This document shows, one piece after another, positions 37,727 to 48,891 of a DNA stretch of 64,000 nucleotides. The DNA is taken from the NCBI GenBank assembly GCA_010909165.1, contig MU008155.1, positions 1,116,001 to 1,180,000 on the forward strand, given 5' to 3'. The stretch is from Anthoceros angustus (lineage: Eukaryota; Streptophyta; Anthocerotopsida; Anthocerotales; Anthocerotaceae). How positions within the stretch are numbered: the stretch's first letter is position 1; each line of letters opens with the position of its first letter. A program made the translations under genes and the position numbers. Under the pieces are notes generated by a model. It did no database searches, had not been told where the DNA came from, and saw nothing but the letters and a program-made list of their open reading frames with translations.

Positions 37727-38029
37727 TCAGTCTGGTAATGGCAACTTAGCTGCTGCTGCCAGGTGTTTTTCCAGCTTTTTGCCCTGCTCCTTAGCAACTA
37801 CAGGATCTGCTGGAGGCAACTTCACTTCCACCAACAGGACCAGCTTGATTCTCCATCCCCCTATGTTCAGCTTTTGCTTAGTGGTGTATCCCATGGCCGT
37901 TTCTGCTTGCTCTGGCGCTGCTCGTTGCTTTCGCCTGGATTTGATTTTCAGCTCATCTCGCTAGTGATGCAATAGCAGGAAGACTGCCAATGTACAGAGA
38001 TTCACTACCAACAGTATCGCTCCAGCCAT
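37727..38029 (-). CDS. Antisense open frame in Copia C tail, one in-frame stop
   Basis: On the minus strand ATG at 38029 opens a 101-codon frame interrupted once by TAG (37963-37961) and ending at TGA 37727. The first 22 residues are strongly hydrophobic (AGAILLVVNLCTLAVFLLL), like a membrane anchor or signal peptide. The remainder is basic with a GWRIKLVLLVEVKLPP stretch and a Lys/Glu/Ala helix. I do not recognise a family. Antisense ORFs between pol and the 3' LTR are known in some plant LTR elements (for example Grande), so this could be an element gene or a captured host fragment. Coding status is unproven. Confidence 0.35.
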
Positions 38030-38104
38030 CACTCTGTTTCGTGCCTCACTGGTTCCGTTTTTTCGCCCGCTGCTGATTTAACCCCTATCGTGGTTAAGGG
38101 GGTA

Positions 38105-38189
38105 TGTTGGAATAACTGCCCTAGGTTATATGTGTAACCACGCTTATGGGTTAAGTAGTTAGGGTTACTGAAAGGTCACTTAGAGAACA
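38105..38189 (+). mobile_element. 3' LTR of Copia C, first half
   Basis: Matches 24771-24855 and stops at the insertion site of the DNA transposon. AACA at 38186-38189 is the left copy of the 4-bp target duplication. The second half of this LTR resumes at 49754. Confidence 0.95.
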
Positions 38190-38629
38190 AACATCATATA
38201 TCTTCAAGAGGGGGAATATACAAACCCTCTTCAGTTGCTGGTGGACCCTCTTGACAAACATCGCACCTTCGGAAACTATGATTTTTCACGTTGGTGGCGT
38301 ATGTCCACCCTTGTCCGATAGATCCCATTTTGAAACAACGGTTTCACGCGGTTCCATGTGTGCGTGTAGTAAACTATCGCCGGCGGCGATAGTTGAACCC
38401 TAAGTAAAGCAATGCTCCAAACTAGAGGAAAGAAAATTAAAATTCCGCCACTTCAAGAAGGTTTTACCGCAAACTATGGGAGTGGCCAACCTTCAAGTAT
38501 ACCTCTATCCGACCACAAAACTTATCGTTTAATCTGAATAGACCACATACGGGGCGTCTACCTGGATCATTAGGAGGGCTCATCTGCGACTCGTCTCGCT
38601 GTCACATCACAGTCTAAGACAACGGCCAG

Positions 38630-41600
38630 TTTCTAATGCGCTCATCTTCGCCTTCAAATTCGTTTTCTTCCAAGGCCTTCTCGTCTTCGTTCACATCACC
38701 CTTGGGGTCGTCTGAGCGGGCTGCCATACATCATCCAACGTTTGCTGCCCATCTTCCAAAAGTTCACTGTTGTAAATGCCCGCTCGGCACTCAAAGAAAC
38801 AACTTGTGCCTTGGACTATCTTTTCGATACATACCTCCTTTGCCCAATTGTGATGGTCCTCGGCGATGCGGTTGAAATGTAAGCTCTTCCTGCATCAGGC
38901 ACCTCATAACCATGTATTCGAGGAATGTACCTGCACATCTCAAATCTGCCTCAAGCGCAATGCGATTCGTCCACTCAGATGCAGCAAGTGTGGTGGTCCC
39001 GCCGAACATGCATCAAGAACCCGGTCCCTTCCTTTGAGAAGGTCCTTATCGATTTCATAAGAAGACCCGGTGGGCGTTGATAAGGGCATACCACAAGTTT
39101 GTCATTGGGCGGTACACTGTTTCTTCACCACGATGGCGTGTCCTATAACCGACCTCCCATTGTTGAACGTCCGTGCATAGCATTCGGCGACATAGGAGCT
39201 CTATCCTTTGTGCTTGTGTCTTTCGAGACACCATCCCACTGATGTACTCCACGGTCTCAAACCCGCCTCATTATGCATGTTGGTCTTATCCCATATGAAG
39301 GATACCAATCCGCCTTTCCACATCCATGTCGCATGGATTCCCACGCAGTGTGGGCTTCTTGACCCCATGCATCACTATAATGCGGAATTCTTCACTTGTT
39401 GTCTTTTCCATAAAGCTCAAACACTGCATCATTGCCATGTCCACCCGCTTATCCATAGGGCCAATGTCAAACCCTCGTGGAGCGTCCATTACAGGCGTGT
39501 ACCTCGTCCTCGAAACCCCGCATGTCAAGAATATTTCTTGCCTCCACAGTATTGAACGTTTGTCCGGAAGGCACGGTAAAAATGTTAAGACCTTCTTCCA
39601 GTCCTTATCGCCCAAAGCCCTTTGCTCGTTTTCAAGTCCTTTCCGGTTGTTGACTTCAAATATGAAATGGCGGAAGTCATCCGGCGGCCAAAACCTCAAC
39701 GTCCTTTAGTTGCTGCAAATTAAAAACAAAACCACATCGTCGGTGCCATGGAAGAGGCGCCCTCTACGATCGTTCGGTGGAGGCGCCGGCGCCCTCCAGC
39801 TTCACGTGGAGGCGCCCGCGCCATCCACCGGGCTTCTGGTGGAGGCGCGCCGCGCCCTCCATCGCCAGCTTCTGTGTGGGCGCCGCCCGGCACCCTCCAT
39901 CACCAGCTTCACAGGTGGGCGCCGGCCGCCGCGCCCTCCATCGGCCGGGCTGTGGGCGCCCGGCCGCGCGCCCTCCATGCGGCTGCGGTGGAGGCGGGCG
40001 CCCTCCACCACCGGCGCCGCGCGCCATCCACCAGCTGGAGGGCGCGCCCGCCGCGCCCATCGCCAGCTCAGGAGGGCGCGCCCGCCGGCACCCTCCATCA
40101 CCAGCTGGTGGAGGCGCCCGCCCGCCGCCCATCGCCAGCCGTGGAGGCGCCACCGCGCCTCCACAGCCGGGCGGTGGAGGCGCCGCGGCCGCGCCCACTG
40201 TGCACGGTGGCGGGCGCCGCCGCGCCTCGCAGCTCAGGAGGCGCGCCCGCCGCTGCAGCGCCGCCCACACACGCCCACACACCCAACTCAGAACTATTGA
40301 ATAGAAAGTGTTTCTCACCTTTCCGGCAAATCTTTGTTTGAAACCGTACAAGACACTATCTTGCATGATGGGGATACTCTTTCCGCACCTCCTCGAGCGA
40401 TGAGCACCCAAGGTGTTTCGCCATCGCCACTTGGATGATGTGAAATTTCTTCCGGAGGTGATATCATCATCCATGCCCTTTAGGTCAATAAGCCTGCAAG
40501 AACCTTCTCCGTTCTTGATATTAGTATCATTGCGCATTCACGATGGTATTCCTTGAAACGATTTCCAAGGCTTTGCAAGCATATCCTTTGGCTTCACATA
40601 TGCAGCATCGATTTTCTTTGACTCTTCAGTGACCTTCCGTTTTCCTTTGCCTTTCTTGCTCGTGCCCACCGCGACATGTTTCTTTTGCTCCGGAAGCTCC
40701 GGCTTCCCACTTTGTAAAAATCTTATCCACATTCTCCCATACTCTGCCCTCCTGCTTTGCAATACACAAAATATGAGTCCTGTTGTCCACTTTGTTCTGC
40801 TTATATACATCGTCTTCTCGCCCCTCATCGTCGTCAATCAACCCTAGCAGTTTGTATAGATTAAACTTCCATGCCATGGTCATCTGCACTCCGTCCCGTT
40901 TTGCGATAATCAGCTCGTCCCTCAAATATCTGACTTGCTCAATGAAATTCATTTTCTTCCTCCTGTCAGACAAAACATTGTGATCTGTTGCAAGAATTGC
41001 ATTTCTGTCGACCCACAATACACATGGGCCTCCACGTCTTGGCGAGTCTTCCGGACATATATCGCGGTGCTTCATGCATAGGTGTGGTTGCCTCCAAGAA
41101 CCCCATGACGTATTTTTTGCCTGAACTTGTCCCAATCAAGTTTGCTCGGTCTTCACACTCTGCGGGTCAATCATACATAATAGAGGCAATCGCCTTCCTC
41201 AATCCGCCCTTCAAATCACGCGTGCCAAGTAATTTGTCCATGCTTCGTCAACCCTCCGTGTATAGCATCGGTGTGAGGTGTGATCTTGGCGAAGGTTCTC
41301 CAACTTCACCAAAACTGTCTCCAAAACAACCTTTTGAATAGGCCGATTCCTAATGCGCGTTAGGGGTCTTCATCCGAATAGCATCGCTAACCGCTCCTTG
41401 TCCGTTGATACATGGACGGAAGGTATGTCCTCCGGCAACTCCTGCGCCTTTTGCATACTATTGGTTTTTTCTCCTGGTCCACTAGCCGCTCCAAGCTCTC
41501 TGAATGACTCCTCTACTTTGATGCATGGCCCTCACGCCTTCCTTTTCCTTTCTTTGCTCTTATTCCCACTCATCACATGGAGGAGAGGCGCCGGCAGCGC

Positions 41601-42957
41601 CCCTCTTGAGATCACCATGATCTGCTTTGTTGCCCAGGCCGGTGCTTCCAGAATGACCAGCCGGCGCCGGCGGCCCGCGGCCTGCCCCACAGAGCGCACA
41701 AACCAATCCGGATCGGGGTCACCAAATCAGTTGCCTCTTCCCCACAGGCGCTGGCAGCGCCCCTCCTCGGCTCATACCTAACACCGGCAGCCCTAAGGTC
41801 TCCACGATCGGATCTCGAACCTCTGCGCATCCGATTGATCATCATCATGCAGAATATCAGGAATAGGGCCATCGTCTTCATCTTCCGGTCCAAGCTCGCT
41901 TCCTTCTTCACAATCATCGGAGCTGAGATGTTCCTCCTCAATTTCGCGCAGCTGTGCTCGAGTGCGCCTTAGGGACATGACTCTTCTGTGCTCAACAACC
42001 GATTGTGTGATTTCTGCACATAGGGCCCTGATGTATGCATTTCCAATTTGAGGCCCCTGTAGTTGACACAACATTTGTGGTTAGAGACAAAGCAGAAATC
42101 ACCGAAAAAACAGACACAGAGTTCTCACTACCCCCAGAATGCATTCTGCACAATTACCGTTTGTTCTCGTCTACATTCGCGAAAGATCTGCACCAGCCTC
42201 TGGGGCTCGCATTTCTTGATGATCAGGTTGTTGAACCTGAGATCAAATGCCCTGTATAGCTCTGGCCCTTGTGGCACTTCATCAAACTCCTGTGGCTTTG
42301 TTATACAGAGCAGTTGCGCCAGTGGGTCTCCTTGACACATATCCAGGTTCGCCCACACAACCCAACCAGCCCTCGCTCGCTGATTAGGCAAGGCATCCTT
42401 GTATCCCATGATCCACAACTTGAAGAGTGGTGTCCAGAAAATACCTTCATCCTCTGGCTCCAATTCTTGAACCAACATCCAGTCCTTATCCAAAAGAGGT
42501 GTGGAATCCATCTGTGCTCCAAGCCTTCGTATGTAGACAGTCTCCTCAAACAAGGGGATGGAATAGGCCTGCGCTTGTGCTTTGTCTCCCTTGTCACCGA
42601 GGAAGACCTTTGGTTGTGCTAGCCTTCAGGAAGTAAGGCTCCGGTTCGCGATTCGCAGCTCCTACCAATTGCGACCCAATCAAGGCGGGGCCCGACTTGT
42701 TCCATCGCCATCGGTCCCGACCCTCCGCGCCCTTGAGGTGCATCCATGGCGCCCGCGGATGCCTTCCCTTCCACAGGCGATCTCCTCACCTTACAGGGGT
42801 CGGGGTGATCGATTCTATCGCCTGGTCCTTCTTGCTCCTGCGACCCATTGCCATCTGGAAGGCCACCCAAACCACGGATGACCGCAATTCTTGCTCGGAG
42901 AGGTGGAAGATGGAAGAGCAAAACCCGTGTCGACCTTGGATTAGAGGATGTTGGCAA
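38630..42957 (-). pseudogene. Transposon-borne multi-exon gene, function unknown
   Basis: A series of coding-like blocks runs on the minus strand, from ATG 42957 (112 codons) through 42553-42128, 42074-41793 (very acidic, DDCEEGSELGPEDEDD), 41135-40626 (with RRKKMNFIEQVRYLRDELI), 40837-40538 (Lys-rich), 39699-39286, 39252-39055 and 39009-38791, ending with an acidic tail near 38640. Blocks are separated by apparent introns and by frame changes. One likely intron is 40318-39713 (donor GTGAGA, acceptor TTTGCAG). I do not recognise a domain. The acidic and Lys-rich segments and the position opposite the DUF7869 gene suggest an accessory transposon protein, but that is inference. Frame breaks make this copy probably non-functional. 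Confidence 0.5.
39713..40318 (-). repeat. GC-rich palindromic minisatellite inside a probable intron
   Basis: From about 39760 to 40262 the sequence is built from variants of GTGGAGGCGC and GCGCCCTCCA joined by short CACCAGCT spacers. At least seven CCCTCCA words alternate with their complements GGAGGC/GGAGGG, so neighbouring units can pair. It is bounded by splice-like signals on the minus strand: donor GTGAGA at 40318 and acceptor TTTGCAG ending at 39713. Long open frames on both strands here are composition artefacts. Smaller pieces of the same motif occur at 41581-41602, 41750-41775 and 46600-46625. Confidence 0.85.
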
Positions 42958-42964
42958 GGGAGGG

Positions 42965-45900
42965 CGTGGCGGCGATGGATGTGCGCAATTGCTCCGGCTT
43001 CACAGGCGGCGGCGAGATAGTCCGCTGAGATCGCGTGGCGCTCCGACCTTCACAAGCGCCATCACGCGAATGGGCGCACTCTTCATGAAGTGTTCCCTTC
43101 GAGGCAGTGTCTCGATGCACACCTCGACTTACAAACACGATTTGCTCCAGTAAAAGAGATAATCTGTTTCTTCCCTAGGGCAATAATAACCCCATCGACA
43201 TTAGGGTTGAAAGGATGCTCAAACATCATGTCCAGCGTATCCACATGAAGGTACCAGCAAAACCTAACCAGCTCGGAAAACTCGTATGTATGGATGGAAC
43301 GGGTAGAACTATTTTTCATTCGCAGCAAGTTCCACCAAACCAAAGTAGGAGTACCACAAGTATCACCATCATGGTAATCAAAATCCCCATTGCGCCACAA
43401 TCATTCCATGTGGGATGCCGAGCATAAATGCAATGTAGTTAAAGCTGCCGCCATTCCTTGTCCCATAAGCGCCGCATATCTAAGCGATCGCTATTAACGT
43501 CCATTTGTCCCGAATGATTGACCCAAGTTTGCCTTAACCTTGCACTCCGGCCGCAAGGGTTTCGTTCGCCCCCGACACTTGAGGTCGTCGCTCGTTTTGA
43601 CCACCTTCACAAACATGTTGAATGCTACTCATCCTTTGGATGGAGATGAGGTTTGGATTGTCTGTTCTCAATTGCGAGTTTTGGGCTTCTTTAGATCTTG
43701 ACGGACTCTATTCCATCCGTCGGGTGCATCGCCTCCGCGGCCTTGCGAGCGGGCTGCAATTCAAGACAACGCAAGGAGGACGTTGCACAAAGGAGGAGGA
43801 TACTAAGCGTGCCTCAAATACGGTCTCGGCATGTGGTGTGTGGACCTCTGCCTTCCCAAAAGGACGCATTCCGAAGGTATAACAGGAGAGAATCGGCAGT
43901 GCATTCCTACTTGCTTGAATTCCGTTCCTACATACCAATGCCTTGTGGCTTGCATTTGCAGCTCGTTCGATGGTGGCCACAATGGGCGCAGGTTCATCTT
44001 CACCATCATTGGGGTGTGCCTCGGACAGAAACCTCAATTTGTATGCCTTAGATAGGGGCTCGCTCATTGCATGAGAATGCACAAAGTAGTGGACAACTGC
44101 CTGCGTGGGAGGGCCTCAAGCATTGAGGCGACTTATTTCCTACTATGGATGACCGTGGGAAAGGTATCCTCCGGAAAGCGGTCGGTGACGAGGAGGATGG
44201 CGTCTTTCAAACACCGGTGGACATGCCCGCAATCATACCATCCCAAGCCATTGAGCGAAAGCTTGATAGCAACAAAGGCTCTTGTTTCAACTGGTCAAAA
44301 AGCTGGTGTGGATGAAATGCGAAGCGGCTGCGTCTCTTGATTTCCAAGCCTGTTGCAACCAAATGTGTGTTCGAAATTGACTATAGAAAGGTTGCGGGAG
44401 CGAGATACCGGTTTCTACGAATGGGGCGGGGAGGCGGGAGACATTTGGAATCTCTTGTTCACGTCGATCGCGATGGCGTGCGCAATTGCTCCGGCTTCAC
44501 AGTGGCGGCGGATAGTCTGGCTGCGGATCGGCGAAAACGCTCCGACCTTCACAGCGCTTCACGCGAATGGGCGCACTCTTCATGAAGTGTTCCCTTCGAG
44601 GCGGTGTCTCGATGCACACCTCGACTTACAAACACGATTTGCTCCAGTAAAAGAGATAATCCTGTTTCTTCCCTAGGGCAATAATAACCCCATCGACATT
44701 AGGGTTGAAAGGATGCTCAAACATCATGTCCAGGCGTATCCACATGAAGGTACCAGCAAAACCTAACCCTGGCTCGGGAAAACTCGTATGTATGGATGGG
44801 AACGGGTAGAACTATTTTTCATTCGCAGCCGCAAGTTCCACCAAACCAAAGTAGGAGTACCCACAAGTATCACCATCATGGTAATCAAAATCCCCATTGC
44901 GCCACAATCATTCCATGTGGGATGCCGAGCATAAATGCAATGTAGTTAAAGCTGCCGCCATTCCTTGTCCCATGCATATCTAAGCCGATCGCTATTAACG
45001 TCCATTTGTCCCGAATGATTGACCCAAGTTTGCCTTAACCTTGCACTCCGGCCGCAAGGGTTTCGTTCGCCGACACTTGAGGTCGTCGCTCGTTTTGACC
45101 ACCCTTCACAAACATGTTGAATGCTACTCATCCTTTGGATGGAGATGAGGTTTGGATTGTCCTGTTCTCAATTTGCCGAGTTTTGGGCTTCTTTAGATCT
45201 TGACGGACTCTATTCCATCCGTCGGGTGCATCGCCTCCGGTGTTGTCTTGCGGTGAGCCCAATTCCGAACAACGGCGCAAGGAGGACGTTGCACAAAGGA
45301 GGAGGATACTAAGCGTGCCTCAAATACGGTCTCGGCATGTGGTGTGTGGACCTCTGCCTTCCCAAAAGACGCATTCCAAGGTATAACAGGAGAGAATCGA
45401 AAGTGCATTCCTACTTGCTTGAATTCCGTTCCTACATACCAATCTTGTGCTTGCATTTGCAGCTCGTTCGATGGTGGCCACAATGGGCGCAGGTTCATCT
45501 TCACCATCTTTGGTGTGCCTCGGACAGAAACCTCAATTTGTATGCCTTAGATAGGAGCCCGTCGCTCATTGCATGAGAATGCACAAAGTAGTGGACACTG
45601 CTCGCCAGTAGGAGGGCCTCAAGCATTGAGGCGACTTATTTCCTACTATGGATGAGTGGGAAAGGTATCCTCCGGCAGTGTGACTTCCGGAGGAGGATGG
45701 CGTCTTTCAAACACCGGTGGTGGACATGCCCGCAATCATACCATCCCAAGCCATTGAGCTTGATAGCAACAAAGGCTCTTGTTTCAACTGGTCAAAAAGG
45801 CCTTCGGTGTGCGATGAAATGTGCGGGGTCGTCTCTTGATTTCCGCAAGCCTGCAACCAAATGTGTGTTCAAATTGACTATAGAAAGGTTGCGGGAGCGA

Positions 45901-45965
45901 GATACGGTTTCTACGAATGGGCGAGGCAGGAGACATTTCGGAATCTCTTGTTCACGTCGATCGAT
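42965..45965. repeat. Tandem duplication of about 1.5 kb inside the DNA transposon
   Basis: Copy 1 (about 42965-44460) and copy 2 (about 44461-45965) share, for example, AATTGCTCCGGCTTCACAG (42988 and 44489), GGGCGCACTCTTCATGAAG (43072 and 44569) and ATTGACTATAGAAAGGTTGC (44377 and 45876). Differences are mostly 1-8 bp CG-containing indels. The duplication lies between the two divergent genes. Open frames inside are short, and no domain is recognised. Confidence 0.9.
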
Positions 45966-45999
45966 GGCCAACACAATGATAAAGTTGTGACTCATCTAT

Positions 46000-48891
46000 G
46001 GGGTCGGTCGAATGCGATCTGCCTCGAGCCTTCGCGGTATATTGCATTGGCCATAGTAGGTATGAGGAGTCAAGAGAAGGGTTATTGCACATGCAGTGGG
46101 ATGGCTTTAGAGCAAAACCTAACAGTCTACATGTCGCGAGTGCAATCGCGTGGATGGACAACGCATTCATTCATGGCGGAAAGGCTCCCCAATGTTGATG
46201 TGTTCAATCTTCCGACACATTTACAAAGTTCAAATTTGGGCAAAATATAACGGCAATGTGAGGGTTCCATCAACGGTTTGTGACCTATGCTTGGTTTTTG
46301 AAACTTTGGAGGGAGAACTTCTGCAGGGTGAAGATTCCAAAGTCCAACAGGTTCTCCACGTGCTCGCTTTGCGCAGGATTAAAAACGACAATTAGAAACA
46401 CGACTGCTAAAGTCGACCAAGGTATTCTCCAGAATCCTTTCAGTGAGTACATTATGTGTCCTTCTATGTCCTTTGTTATGGCTGCACACTCTCCATGTCT
46501 GAGGTGGTTAGTACATCGTGTTCTCTGTAATTTGAGTGTGGCATGTTGAAAGGGACGTGCTCATTGAAGTAGGCTACCATGTCAGGTTCGACCAATGAGT
46601 GGGCGCCGGCTGGCCGGCGGCCACTCCCTCTTTAGCACCTCTCGGGGTTTACGCAGCTTGTGCATTCTATGGAAGAGGCGTCCCAGTGTATGGAAGCGGA
46701 GGAAGTGTCTTGGCCAACCTAGGAAGCTTTGGGTGGGAAGGTAAAGGTGTGTCGGGAAGGTTAGGGTAGTAACAAGGAACGTTTTCCATGCTCCTCATGG
46801 CATTGCACTCCATAGTAAGAGGTATGGCCGAATGAACATCGGCTTTGTCGAGGCCGCCTCAGGATGAGGCGGCCGGGCGCCTCATCTCCCACCAAGATGC
46901 ATTCTGGTGGTAGGCGGTTTGCAGTGTTAGTGGATAGCCAGCGAGTGGTATGAGGATGACGCCGTGCGGGCACTTTCACCTAAAAGTCCACTTTTGATTC
47001 CTTTTCATGTATCTTTTATACGGTTTTGGTGGGCGGCAAGCATTGCCTAAGGGTTGAGCAGCACGATTCTCATGTTGCGGATCGACGGGTGCCATACCCC
47101 GATCTTGGGTGTTCCATGATCCGCAATGATCCTATACGCAATGCATGAATGTCTAGCACCTGTAACACCAATTGTTTGCGAAAATATCGCACCTTAGATG
47201 CCCATCGAGATCTGCTGCGGCGAAGATGACAAAGCATCGCAGCAAGAGCTACGTGGAGCCCCACAAATATATGTTATTGGCCATCGATGGAATGGACCAA
47301 GAAAAGCGAGCTTAGCATTTCTTGCGGTGGCGAAGAATTTGGATGAAGAATGTCGTATTTCAGTACACGTTGTGGAGTGCATGATTCACAATTACACTCG
47401 CAAAGCAAGGGCATATTTGCATTATGCCAACCTCCAATGACGCCTAATTTGACTATAAACATCATTCAAGATGTTATCCACAATTATGATGGGGTCTTGC
47501 CTAAAGTGTTGTACTTACAACTGGACAACACTTGCCGGAGAACAAGAACCAACTACTCTTTGCGTATCTCAACATGTTGGTAGACATGGAACATTTGAGA
47601 AAGTGAAGGTGGGCTTCCACTAGTTGGGCACACCCATGATCAAATTGATCGATGTTTTCATGCTTCTCTAAAAGCTTGAAACACAAGGAAGCGCACACTC
47701 TGCCGCATTGGCAACTATTATCGAGGAGCGTACACTCCAAGGCCGGAGGTGAAGATATCTTGGAAGTTCCGACTTAAGTATGTATGGCCAATAAGACGGG
47801 GATGGGCGGCGCGTATTCGGCATGTGAGTAAATTGAATAATCATCGTTCCAGATCAATTCAAGATAACACGCGAGGAGAAACCGGTCGGTGTGTAATCGA
47901 GTAAGCGACTCAACATCATTGTGGGAAAGCGAGGCTTGAGTTTTGAAGTTTGTGCCACGAGGTCATAGCTGCGGCTCCTTTGTTAGCCTTGCGGGCTAGA
48001 GATAAAAAGCGCGGCCGCTTGTCTCCAACAGGGCGTTGCTTACTTGAGCGAGGGTTATCGAGCTCCGGCCACGACGCGGAAGAGTACACATGGTGGGAGG
48101 AGTTGGGTTGACCAGAAGAAATTCAGTGTGGACAACCATATCGGGTTGGTTACGCGACCATGGAAGTGGTTTTCGAGTGGAGGCGTGGCCTTGAGTGCCC
48201 TTGCATGCCCGTCGGCTTCTTTGGGCGGCTACTGCGAACTTCCACAACGCGATATGTATTTGGGGGCATATAGAAATTTGGGCAAGCAACAAGAAGATAT
48301 GACACGCTTGAATGGCGATATTGGAGATCAATAAAGGAATGTTCATAGCAGTCCGTGTTCAACAGACACACAATGACCATTTTGGATTGGAAAGGTCATA
48401 GATGTGAAGTTGGAGTCGCCCAAACCTCACTTCCTCGTTCATTGGTATATGACCGAGCATACGGATGCATATGAGGGAAGATATGTTGAGGAATATATAA
48501 TTCCGGAAGCGGTACGAACATGGCTTCAAGGTAGGGAAGAAAGGAAGCAAATCCTTGTATACCAAAAATATTCAACGGTCTTTGTGAGCAAGCGGTAATC
48601 CTTTATTATGGATTCGTCTTTGAATGCTCGAAAACATTTATATGTTGTTGACAAGAAAGCGATAAAGGATAAGTTGAATGAATTGCGTGGGTTTATTCAA
48701 CAGTCTTTGTGAACGAAGCGGTAATCCTTTATTATGGATTCGTCTTTGAATGCTCACATTTATATGTTGTTGACAAGAAAGCGATAAAGGATAAGTTGAA
48801 TGAATTGCGTGGGTTTATTCACCGATCCAGTACCCACGAGGATAGTGATGACCATGGTGCGGGGCGAGGTCCGGCGGCGATGACGGAGTGA
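46000..48891 (+). pseudogene. DUF7869-type putative transposase gene, frameshifted
   Basis: The plus strand carries the pattern of the DUF7869 family, found mainly in transposon-like genes of algae, fungi and animals. Near 46285-46390 a VTYAWFLKLWRENF segment leads to CSLCAGLKT, a Cys pair seen in family members. Near 47270-47300 another frame reads AIDGMDQEK. At 47350-47580 the core reads LTINIIQDVI then VLPKVLYLQLDNT, followed in shifted frames by ENKNQLLFAYLNMLVDME, KVKVGF and VGHTHDQIDRCF. These correspond to the family's acidic DGMD, QLDN and GHTHDQID positions. A C-terminal block (about 48390-48598) with PHFLVHWYMTEH ends at TGA 48891. At least four frameshifts disrupt it, so this copy is inactive unless the assembly has small indel errors. 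DNA cleavage activity is assumed from context, not shown. Confidence 0.75.
48574..48822. repeat. Tandem duplication of about 126 bp in the 3' end of the DUF7869 gene
   Basis: GGTAATCCTTTATTATGGAT recurs at about 48594 and 48719, and GATAAAGGATAAGTTGAATG recurs at about 48661 and 48783. Both copies can encode VVDKKAIKDKLNELRGFI, so the duplication affects the C-terminal coding region. The following 48892-49749 is the non-coding right end of the transposon. Confidence 0.9.

Larger units (their letters stand above)
36700..38104 (+). other. Long 3' tail of Copia C between RNase H and 3' LTR
   Basis: About 1.4 kb lies between the pol stop (36699) and the LTR, long for a Copia element. It contains runs of ACATGTCAT (about 37308-37378), a tandem repeat of about 57 bp (AGGGCTTATGCCCAGGATGC at about 37432 and 37480), an antisense open frame (37727-38029), and a polypurine tract TTAAGGGGGTA ending at 38104 next to the LTR. 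Confidence 0.8.

Noticed and set aside
39710-40537. Long open frames (175-257 codons) on both strands around 40 kb
   Set aside because: They run through the GC-rich palindromic minisatellite. All frames are open because stops are rare in such sequence, and residues are almost only Arg, Pro, Ala and Gly. Splice signals suggest it is an intron.
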